Part shown: positions 18,822-26,550 of the stretch, piece after piece
Position numbering within the stretch: position 1 is the first letter of the stretch
How the letters are laid out: each line of letters starts with the position of its first letter
Assembly: GCA_934364985.1 (NCBI GenBank)
Contig: CAKRMU010000005.1
Span: 68,854-132,853, forward strand
Length of the DNA: 64,000 nucleotides
Origin: an uncultured Porphyromonas sp.
Lineage (GTDB): Bacteria; Bacteroidota; Bacteroidia; Bacteroidales; Porphyromonadaceae
Direction of reading: 5' to 3'
The notes under the pieces: generated by a model
The model's database searches: none
Told to the model about the DNA's origin: nothing
What the model saw: only the letters and a program-made list of their open reading frames with translations
Made by a program: the position numbers and the translations under genes

Positions 18822-19835
18822 ATGGCAGGTAAAATTGCGTTATTATTGTGTGCCGGGCTCCTTATTGATGGTATGTCGTTTGCCCAAACAACTCATACCG
18901 AGAAGCCTACGCACCCAAAAGGAGTTGTGGTAACAGCTCCGCCCCCAGTTGAGGATTGTGGCATCTCAGAAATGGCAGGGCTTTTAGCCATTAATGATGG
19001 TGTCATCGACAAAAAAAAGATTTCCGACTACACCAAGTCTATTAATAAGACAATGGGGTACAACGTGACATCTGAAGAAGACCTCCAATACCCCTCCGTT
19101 GATCTTTACGGTGAATTCTCTTGGCGAAATGACGCTATAAATCCATTTATAGGTGGAGTCAGAGCCATCGTGCCTGACACTTTTGCTGTCGACCTATCCC
19201 AATTTGTTTACCCATTAGACGAACTTAAGCGAGTGACAAGCCACTATGGCTATCGTCGTCGCTATCGTAGAATGCACTATGGCATTGACATCTCACTAAA
19301 CGTAGGTGATACGGTTAGAGCCGCCTTTGATGGCAAAGTGAGGATGGTCAATAAAGATTACAGAGGGTACGGCAATTACATTATCGTTAGGCATACCAAT
19401 GGATTAGAGACCCTTTATGCCCACAACTCAAGGATTTTAGCTAAGGAAGACCAGATCGTACATGCAGGAGATCCCATCGCTTTAGGTGGCTCTACCGGTC
19501 GCTCTACCGGTCCACACCTCCACTTCGAAGCCCGATATTTAGGACAAGCCATTAACCCTGAATTTTTGATCGACTTCTACAATGGCGTGCCAAAAAGTGA
19601 GCAATACCTTTGCTTGGCTCGTAACTATAGAGGAGGGACAGGGTCAGGAACTGTCAACAAGCATCGGCCTGCTACCTACACTGGGAATAATGTCAAGACC
19701 CATAGGATTAAGCAAGGTGATACCCTCTCAAGTATAGCTAAACGCTATGGGACATCCGTCTCAAGGCTCTGCAAACTCAATAATATGACAGCTAGATCTA
19801 CCCTGAGAGTAGGTAGGAGCATCCGAGTAAGCTAA
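18822..19835 (+). CDS. M23 metallopeptidase with C-terminal LysM domain
   Basis: Exported peptidoglycan hydrolase, likely a cell-wall endopeptidase or an amidase activator. In-frame TAA lies two codons before the ATG, so the start is firm. Signal peptide at 1-22 (ending SFAQ). The LytM/M23 domain covers about residues 140-250 with HYGIDISLNVGDTV (zinc ligands His and Asp), TLYAHNSRI and the HLHFEARY motif (HxH), so the zinc site is complete. A LysM domain at about 290-337 (IKQGDTLSSIAKRYGTSVSR) binds glycan. The N-terminal region 25-130 is not recognised. A strong intrinsic terminator follows; the gene is monocistronic. Confidence 0.9.
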   Translation: MAGKIALLLCAGLLIDGMSFAQTTHTEKPTHPKGVVVTAPPPVEDCGISEMAGLLAINDGVIDKKKISDYTKSINKTMGYNVTSEEDLQYPSVDLYGEFSWRNDAINPFIGGVRAIVPDTFAVDLSQFVYPLDELKRVTSHYGYRRRYRRMHYGIDISLNVGDTVRAAFDGKVRMVNKDYRGYGNYIIVRHTNGLETLYAHNSRILAKEDQIVHAGDPIALGGSTGRSTGPHLHFEARYLGQAINPEFLIDFYNGVPKSEQYLCLARNYRGGTGSGTVNKHRPATYTGNNVKTHRIKQGDTLSSIAKRYGTSVSRLCKLNNMTARSTLRVGRSIRVS

Positions 19836-19875
19836 AGTCAAGAGCTTATTTTTGGCTATTAACTACGATATAAGT

Positions 19876-19911
19876 GTGTGACGAATATAGCATATTCGTC
19901 ACACTTTTTTT
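19876..19911 (+). terminator. Intrinsic terminator of the M23 peptidase gene
   Basis: A perfect 13-bp stem, GTGTGACGAATAT (19876-19888) with 19892-19904, a three-base loop and seven T. Its GACGAATAT core resembles the dispersed repeats, which may indicate that such an element supplied the terminator. Confidence 0.9.
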
Positions 19912-20087
19912 GAGAATTCAGGAGAAAAAATAAGAAACGAGTGCCACCTTTATTAGGATGACACGCTCCCATAACCAACTCTTTAATACACATCCCCTAA
20001 GAGTTCACCATAATTCAATTTTCACTTACGAGAACGCACTACAATAGAAAACCATAGTAAAAATTCGTGATTCTGAGTATTTTGCGT

Positions 20088-20095
20088 TAACTTTG
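20088..20095 (+). promoter_or_regulatory. -7 promoter box of the structured RNA
   Basis: TAACTTTG fits TAnnTTTG. It immediately precedes the structured segment starting near 20097-20103 and there is no start codon with a ribosome-binding site downstream, so transcription would begin at or near the 5' end of the RNA. Confidence 0.55.
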
Positions 20096-20096
20096 C

Positions 20097-20434
20097 ACAA
20101 GACGTCCACTTGCAGGAAACCCAAAGGGCAAGCGGGTGGGTGTTGACTTTATGGAAATGGGCGTTTACTTAGCGCCTGTCTTTGACATGTCGTAACTTCG
20201 CAACTTACAATAATCGTCAAAGGACGGTGGCAACCAGTAAATGCTCACGATGAGGTATGTTATGACCTATAGTGATTCGCCGTGTGTGTACTTATTATGT
20301 ATACGGCTGTTTACATATAGGAATTAATATATACCATGCGTGGGCTTTCAGCGTTGTCCGTCTCGACGATTAGGGCAATGCGAAGGCCTCGACATGTGGG
20401 ATGGGCAAAGGCGAATCCCACGCTTTATTTTTAT
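20097..20434 (+). ncRNA. Unidentified structured non-coding RNA
   Basis: No protein frame is credible here, but complementarity is dense. A putative closing helix joins AGACG (20099-20103) to CGTCT (around 20359-20363). CCACTTGC pairs with a GCAAG...GTGG arm about 15 bases later. TGTCTTTGAC (near 20178-20187) pairs with GTCAAAGGACGG (near 20217-20228), extended by flanking GCC and GGC. AGTAAAT pairs with GTTTACAT across a GCCGT/ACGGC hairpin, and AGGT/ACCT forms another. A -7 box lies at 20088-20095 and a terminator at 20396-20434, which would make an autonomous RNA of roughly 300-340 nt. I do not see the conserved cores of RNase P RNA, tmRNA or SRP RNA; a 6S-like or a Bacteroidales-specific Rfam RNA remains possible. 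It lies directly before the BREX operon. Pairings were found by eye. Confidence 0.5.
20396..20434 (+). terminator. Terminator between the structured RNA and brxP
   Basis: A perfect 7-bp stem, GTGGGAT (20396-20402) with ATCCCAC (20415-20421), loop of twelve, then GCTTTATTTTTAT. It separates the RNA from brxP, whose own promoter is not obvious in the 72 bases that remain; read-through could feed the BREX operon. Confidence 0.65.
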
Positions 20435-20506
20435 AGAGGTACAGCAAACTTTTTATTATCATCGTCGGAGATTGGGGTTCTATCCGTATAATAAGGTAGG
20501 ACCGAA

Positions 20507-23020
20507 ATGTACAAAATAACATGGGATAAGGAAACGGGAGGAGTACTGCTCCACTCTCGCATTGTGGACGGTACCTTGGGTATCTCTCCTCGTCCTGTGT
20601 TCTATGAAGAACTGGACTTGCTGGGGCTGGATAAGCTTGGGTGGACTTATCCTCATGCAAAAGAGCCCATCATGTGGGCTGTCAATAAGCAGTATTGGTA
20701 TCGAGGGGTAAGACTTTTCGATGCTAAAGGTGCCAACATCTATACAAAACCTACACTGGAAATGCAGCCAGGCATAGAGCCGATGGCATTAGAGGCTGTC
20801 GACGTGAAGAAAATGCTTCAGCGCACTTCTGATTTGATGTTTGTATTAGAAAACGAAGCCATAGAGTTTATCCGCGATACCTACTTGGCATATACCAAAG
20901 TCAATAAGACCTACAACAAGGCAGATGCCAATAAACTGGACTTTGAGACGATGGCAGAGCGGGTGGAAAAGGAGAGCAAGCAACGAATGGCTGTTGTGAA
21001 ACAGGATTGCGACTCTTTCGACATCATGCCCCTAACTACGGCAGAAAAAGAGGGTAAGCGAGTGTTGCTATCCACCAAAATAGACCGCTTCATAGCAAGT
21101 TTTTCTGGAGGAAAGGACTCGCAGGTCGTGCTTGACTTGTGTACGCGTGCCATCCCACCTACTGAATTTGAGGTCATATATAGCGATACTGGCTACGAAC
21201 TACCTCCTTCGTTGTCATTGTATAAAGACGTAGAAGCATACTACAAACAAAAATTCCCTTCTCTCCGTTTCCTCACGGCACGTAACCACGAGTCAGTACT
21301 AAACTATTGGGACAAGATTGGCACACCTAGTGACAATCATCGTTGGTGTTGCTCGGTGATGAAGACAGCACCCCTATACCGAAAACTAATGGAAGGAACG
21401 GGAAGAAAACAGAAATTCTTAGCTTTTGAGGGTGTAAGAGCTGAAGAATCTACAACTCGAAGTGAATACAATAGAATCGGAAAGGGGGTTAAGCATAAAT
21501 TTGTTGTAAACGCACGTCCAATATTAAGTTGGAATACAACGGAAGTTTTTCTATATCTGTTTGAGTATGATTTGCATATAAATTCAGCATATCGTGTAGG
21601 AAAGCCTAGAGTAGGATGTCTCCTTTGTCCGTTCGGGTCTCCTTGGGATGACATGATAGTAAACAATTGCTATTCAAGTAAATTAAAGCCTTTCTTGGAT
21701 AGGATAGAATCGAATGCTATTTCAAGAAAAATTCCAAATAAAAAAGAATATATCTCTGAAAGAAAATGGAAACTAAGAGGAAGTGGTAAATTCTCTGAGG
21801 CTAAGACCTCCGTTTCGTTTTCTTCGTCTTCCAATAAATGGCAAGCAATAGTGAAGAGTGCAGAAAAGGAACTATTCACTTGGTTCCCAGTCATAGGGAA
21901 ATATAGTATAAAGGAAAAAGAGGAATCTATCATTGGTGAATTGGAGTTCAAACACGAAATATATCATTTTGAAATTCGTTTCGTCAAGGATAAGAATGAT
22001 TTTACGTTCGCTTTGTACGACAATAATAATATACAACTAAGATATTACCTAAGACGAATTATCAATAAGACAGCGTATTGCATTAACTGTGAGGCGTGTG
22101 AGTTGGAATGCCCTACAGGTGCTCTTTCTGTTTATCCAAAAGTAAACATAGACAAAGACAAATGTGTGCATTGCCTTAAATGCTTGGAATATCATAATGT
22201 CGGTTGTATTGTGGCAGACTCAATGATTAAGCCAACAACAATAAATTTATCGGATATGAAAATATCAAAATATGGAACGTTTGGTATCCATCAAGAATGG
22301 GTAGACCAATATTTAACAGATACAGATTCTTTTTGGGAAAATAATTTCCTTGGCGTAAAACAAGTTCCAAGTTTTAAAGCATGGTTGAAAGACGCAGAGA
22401 TTATTGATGAAAAATCAAAGCTTACACCATTTGGTGAATTATGCGTTGGAGTAAACAGAGAGAACACAATTCTATTATGGGAACTTATTTATATCAATTT
22501 GACTTATAATAGTCCATTAATGGGTTGGTTTTCTTCTTCTGTTGGTTTTAATACTGGGATAGGAAGAAAAGATTTGGACAAACTTGCTCTCGAGTATTTC
22601 CAACAGACATTCAAGGAAACGACAATTACATATGCCGTACAAGCCTTGTTGCAAACATTTAAGTATTCTCCTATTGGTAAAGATCTAAGACAGTTTGTAA
22701 GTCAAGATGCAAAAGGAACTTCTTTCCAAAGAATACCCTATAACGATTTGAGTCCTGAGGCAGTTGCTTATTCTTTATACAAATACGCCGAGCAGAAAGA
22801 GATTAAAATGCTTAGAGTTACCGACTTGTATCGCTCTGAGGAGGTTTGTGGAGTATATCGGGAATTTGGTATAAGCAAAACGGAATTGCAAAAGAAATTG
22901 AGGTTTTTGACTTCTGACAAAAACAGAGTTCTTGTCGCAGAACTTGCAATGGGATTAGACCACATCACTTTACGTGATGATTTAAATGCTATAACCGCAC
23001 TGAAAGCATTATTGGCATAA
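20507..23020 (+). CDS. brxP: BREX type 4 protein BrxP: PAPS-reductase-like, ferredoxin and DUF4007-like domains
   Basis: First gene of a BREX type 4 operon; BrxP is the member that replaces the PglX methyltransferase in that type. The 837 residues contain an N-terminal region (1-190), a PAPS-reductase/DndC-like ATP-pyrophosphatase domain with the PP-loop SGGKDS at 200-205 and HRWCCSVMK after it, and a zinc-ribbon-like CLLCPFG. A double-cluster ferredoxin segment follows, with Cys525, 528, 531, 535 and Cys553, 556, 559, 567. The last 220 residues (from YGTFGIHQEWV) look like DUF4007, a family often near phosphorothioation genes. The domains suggest sulfur-transfer or redox chemistry, on an unknown target. 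Third positions become visibly more A/T-rich after about 21400, hinting at mosaic origin. ATG with AGGTAGG upstream; 38 bases before brxC. Confidence 0.88.
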   Translation: MYKITWDKETGGVLLHSRIVDGTLGISPRPVFYEELDLLGLDKLGWTYPHAKEPIMWAVNKQYWYRGVRLFDAKGANIYTKPTLEMQPGIEPMALEAVDVKKMLQRTSDLMFVLENEAIEFIRDTYLAYTKVNKTYNKADANKLDFETMAERVEKESKQRMAVVKQDCDSFDIMPLTTAEKEGKRVLLSTKIDRFIASFSGGKDSQVVLDLCTRAIPPTEFEVIYSDTGYELPPSLSLYKDVEAYYKQKFPSLRFLTARNHESVLNYWDKIGTPSDNHRWCCSVMKTAPLYRKLMEGTGRKQKFLAFEGVRAEESTTRSEYNRIGKGVKHKFVVNARPILSWNTTEVFLYLFEYDLHINSAYRVGKPRVGCLLCPFGSPWDDMIVNNCYSSKLKPFLDRIESNAISRKIPNKKEYISERKWKLRGSGKFSEAKTSVSFSSSSNKWQAIVKSAEKELFTWFPVIGKYSIKEKEESIIGELEFKHEIYHFEIRFVKDKNDFTFALYDNNNIQLRYYLRRIINKTAYCINCEACELECPTGALSVYPKVNIDKDKCVHCLKCLEYHNVGCIVADSMIKPTTINLSDMKISKYGTFGIHQEWVDQYLTDTDSFWENNFLGVKQVPSFKAWLKDAEIIDEKSKLTPFGELCVGVNRENTILLWELIYINLTYNSPLMGWFSSSVGFNTGIGRKDLDKLALEYFQQTFKETTITYAVQALLQTFKYSPIGKDLRQFVSQDAKGTSFQRIPYNDLSPEAVAYSLYKYAEQKEIKMLRVTDLYRSEEVCGVYREFGISKTELQKKLRFLTSDKNRVLVAELAMGLDHITLRDDLNAITALKALLA

Positions 23021-23058
23021 TAAATTAGGGTAAACTAAAACAATCCAATCATACGCTT

Positions 23059-26000
23059 ATGGCTACTAAGTATGGCGAAATAATAAAGCTACGTGGGGGC
23101 AAAGCCGCCTACGACATAGCAGAAGAAAAAAAGGGTGAATGGGCATCGTTCATCCCAAATGAGCAGTTCAACAACGTGTTGCGTACTGTCATAAAAAGTG
23201 TGCGTGGTAAAGACATAGACAACCACAAGAGTTTTTGGATAAATGGTACATACGGTACAGGCAAGAGCCATGCCGTAGCAGTTATCAGCCATTTGTTGGG
23301 TGACACCATGGAAAACATACGCGAGTGGGTGGACTACGAGTATAAGGATGCAAAGTTTGACTCACTCCGCCAAGATATCTATTCACTTCGCGAGACGAAG
23401 CGATTGCTAACGGTAAATGTGTATGGATTGGGAACAATGACACACTCTGGTGACCTTGGGTTGGTACTACAGAAGGCGGTGACGGAAACGCTCCACAAGC
23501 ACAAGATAGAGATAGCCGTACCGACTGATTATGAAAACTACATTGAGCAAATACGCCAAAACCCAGAGATATGGAATCATTTGATAGACTCCCATGCTCT
23601 CCTTTCGTCTGTAGTAGCCGACAGCGAACATTTGGCAGAAAGTCTGAAGACCGGAGACCTTGGCATATTCCATCGCGTAAGCGACACGCTCCGTGAGGCA
23701 CGACTCGACATACGCCTTAATAACTACAATATCAAGCAATGGCTTTGTGAGGTGCAAGATCGTTTGACCGCGTTGGGAACGTATAATGGTCTGCTGATTA
23801 TTTGGGACGAGTTTACCGACGTTATGACCGATGCCATAGGTGTACCTGTATTGAAACAGTTGCAGGAGGTGGCTCAGAAGTTCATGAATGAGGAGTGCAA
23901 TTCCTACCTATTCCTTATCTCGCATCCGTCTGCATTTAACGGCATAGACCCGGAACAACTGAAGCAGACCGATGGGCGCTACCACCGCATGAAGTACAAC
24001 ATGGAATCGGTATCGGCATTTAAGATTATGTCGCGTAAGTTTGAAATCATCGACGAGGTGAAACATAAGGAGATGTCTCAGAAGTTTGATGAGATGAATG
24101 AATGGTTGCTTGATACTTTTACCGTAACAAGTAACGACCCGCAGGCCACCCGCGATGACCTCTTAAAGCTTTACCCTCTGCATCCGGGTACAGCTAATCT
24201 TGCCACTCACTATGCCACTGTGGTAGGCTCGTCCAGCCGAAGCGTATTCGAGTTTTTGGGACAGAATGATTCTATCCGCGATTTTCTTGACAGCGAGGAA
24301 CGTTTCTCGAACTGCGACACCATCACCGCAGACTATCTGTGGGATTATGTACTGAAGGTGTTCCAAGACAATGTGACCAACTATGGAGCTGTGACCGAAC
24401 GCTACAATTCTTACAAGTTGCAGGTAAGCAATGAAGGGGAGGCATACTCCGCTGTGTTTAAAGGCATATTGTTGCTTAATGCTTTCAATAATGTGTCGGG
24501 AGAAAATAACAACGGACTTGTGACACCATCAGAAGAGAATATACACGCTCTCTTTACCGGAACACGTTATGATCAAATGGTAAACTCCATTTTGCAGTGG
24601 TTCAATGATCAAGGCATAATACAACGTGCACCGGGCGGATTATACTCAGTACAATTCTCGGCATTACCTTCAGGTGAAATAGAAGAAAAGAAGACCGAGA
24701 TGCGCAATGTGCAGTATCGTTATACTGATCAGATTCTCAACTTCTCAGATGCTGCCAGCACGGCTTTTGAAAAAAAAATGATGCAACAGGTGATACGTCC
24801 GTATGGATTCAAGTTTTTCTCAGACCATCAGAACGAAGCCGTACTCAGAAGTCAAATAAAGAACGCACGAAAGGAAACCAAGACAAGTGCCATGTTCTTC
24901 GCCTTGCTTATGGCAAGGAACGACGTTGAGCTTGGCGTGCTACGCAGTTTTGCGGAGAAATGTGCCGAAGATGAGAACGACAAAGATCTAAAGAATATTG
25001 TGTACCTTGTGTTTGACGAGGTGCTCACCGATGCTAAGTATGAGCAGTTTATCGAGTATCAAGCCAACTATGCCTGTGCCAGTAGCCATGGTTTCCTTGA
25101 CCAGCAGAAGGTACACCGCGACCATGCGGTGTCAATGGTCAAAGAGTGGTTGGACTCTGTGCAGCGTGGCAATGCCAATGTGTATATAAACGGACAAGAG
25201 AAACAGCCAATCTCTGTAAAACACTTGTCAAGCATTGTTAACGATCATATTTCTCCTACTATCTTCCCCAATGGTCCTGATGCTTACGACCTATTGCGTC
25301 AGAAAACACCATCTACATTCTGGCGACAACAAAACTCAAAGGAGATTGTGCGTGTGTTCATCTTTGCGACTTCTAAGGAAGAACTAACTAAAATGAGTGC
25401 ACAGATGCGCCCTATACAATATCTTGTACAAGAGTGCTTGGATGATAATATGGAGTGGAAGGACGATGTACTAAAGAACCATCCGTTCAAGGTTGTATAT
25501 GACACGGTACAAAATATCATCAAGAATGCAGACAAGAGCTTGCCGTTCAATCTTGATGATAAATTTTCTGTCCTGCAAAAACCTCCATACGGACTTTATA
25601 GTAGCTACGCTTCTATGGCGATGATGGCTTTTGCCTTGAAGCCTTGGGCAAATAAGATATTCGACATGCAAGGCAAACCACGCGACAAGAATGCATTGAT
25701 AGACGATATCGCATTGTTATTCAAGGTCTGGGATGACAAGAACAAGAAATCAAACAATAAACTATACTTCAAGTTTCAAACTCCAGAGGAAGGCAAACTA
25801 TGCAAAGAACTCATATCTCTTTTCAAACTGAACAGCAAAAACAATGACTATTCGGATGTGACCAGTCTGAAAGATGCCCGCTACGCCATTACATCAGAGT
25901 TTCTTGGCAAGAAAGGATATCCACTATGGACTGTGAAGTACGCCTCGGAAGCTGCTTTTGCCAGTTTGCCAGTCAAGCAGATCATTACGGATGAAGAGTG

Positions 26001-26550
26001 CAGACTGATAGACAATATAGTCACCATCTGTATGGAGCGTGACCTGAGAAATCCAGCGTTGGTAAAGGAAACAATAAACCTCATCTCAGAACTAAGGTTC
26101 GAGATGAAGAACATACTTAATGTGGATGCCGCGTTCTCTGACGGCTTCAAAAATTATCTAATGCAGCTTGAACACACCTACATCCAAGAAGATGAAGTGG
26201 ATGAAGTGAAGCACTTCATCGAGCAAAATCTGCAATCAACAGTAGGTTATTGGACAGAAGAAGAGGTGGAGAAAAAGGCACTGCAATGGATTTCTGAAAG
26301 GAACTCACCAGAAAACGGTCAGCAAAAAACAAATGGCAGTGGTTGGCAACAAAATAACGACATTGTTTCCGAGCCTCCTGCCAATAATACTGCTCAAACA
26401 TCTCATACGGATTCTAACCTACTGGACGAGAAACGATATCAAGCAAAAAAACACATTGCAAGCATTGTCTCTATTGACGATGCCAAGGCACTACTGACTA
26501 AACTTTGTGACGAAGGTGATGAGTGGTTGTTAGACCAGATAAATGGTTAA
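23059..26550 (+). CDS. brxC: BREX P-loop ATPase BrxC
   Basis: Large cytoplasmic STAND/AAA-type ATPase common to BREX systems, thought to be a core of the defence complex. The 1163 residues begin with a short linker and the Walker A loop GTYGTGKS at 63-70; Walker B is LLIIWDE with Asp250-Glu251. The remainder is long and helical, as in other BrxC/PglY proteins, with a low-complexity Gln/Asn-rich stretch near residues 1090-1125 before a conserved C-terminal tail. It follows brxP by 38 bases and overlaps pglZ by eight bases. Length and motif spacing fit the family; no frameshift or internal stop is seen. Confidence 0.9.
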   Translation: MATKYGEIIKLRGGKAAYDIAEEKKGEWASFIPNEQFNNVLRTVIKSVRGKDIDNHKSFWINGTYGTGKSHAVAVISHLLGDTMENIREWVDYEYKDAKFDSLRQDIYSLRETKRLLTVNVYGLGTMTHSGDLGLVLQKAVTETLHKHKIEIAVPTDYENYIEQIRQNPEIWNHLIDSHALLSSVVADSEHLAESLKTGDLGIFHRVSDTLREARLDIRLNNYNIKQWLCEVQDRLTALGTYNGLLIIWDEFTDVMTDAIGVPVLKQLQEVAQKFMNEECNSYLFLISHPSAFNGIDPEQLKQTDGRYHRMKYNMESVSAFKIMSRKFEIIDEVKHKEMSQKFDEMNEWLLDTFTVTSNDPQATRDDLLKLYPLHPGTANLATHYATVVGSSSRSVFEFLGQNDSIRDFLDSEERFSNCDTITADYLWDYVLKVFQDNVTNYGAVTERYNSYKLQVSNEGEAYSAVFKGILLLNAFNNVSGENNNGLVTPSEENIHALFTGTRYDQMVNSILQWFNDQGIIQRAPGGLYSVQFSALPSGEIEEKKTEMRNVQYRYTDQILNFSDAASTAFEKKMMQQVIRPYGFKFFSDHQNEAVLRSQIKNARKETKTSAMFFALLMARNDVELGVLRSFAEKCAEDENDKDLKNIVYLVFDEVLTDAKYEQFIEYQANYACASSHGFLDQQKVHRDHAVSMVKEWLDSVQRGNANVYINGQEKQPISVKHLSSIVNDHISPTIFPNGPDAYDLLRQKTPSTFWRQQNSKEIVRVFIFATSKEELTKMSAQMRPIQYLVQECLDDNMEWKDDVLKNHPFKVVYDTVQNIIKNADKSLPFNLDDKFSVLQKPPYGLYSSYASMAMMAFALKPWANKIFDMQGKPRDKNALIDDIALLFKVWDDKNKKSNNKLYFKFQTPEEGKLCKELISLFKLNSKNNDYSDVTSLKDARYAITSEFLGKKGYPLWTVKYASEAAFASLPVKQIITDEECRLIDNIVTICMERDLRNPALVKETINLISELRFEMKNILNVDAAFSDGFKNYLMQLEHTYIQEDEVDEVKHFIEQNLQSTVGYWTEEEVEKKALQWISERNSPENGQQKTNGSGWQQNNDIVSEPPANNTAQTSHTDSNLLDEKRYQAKKHIASIVSIDDAKALLTKLCDEGDEWLLDQING

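Noticed and set aside
20097..20434. Reading the structured segment as RNase P RNA, tmRNA or SRP RNA
   Set aside because: The GAGGAAAGUCC-type RNase P core, a tRNA-like CCA end with GGTTCGA, and the GGAAGCAGCA SRP loop are all missing.
23285..23757. Long minus-strand frames inside brxC
   Set aside because: They are antisense to a well-supported ATPase gene, have no recognisable domain and no promoter.
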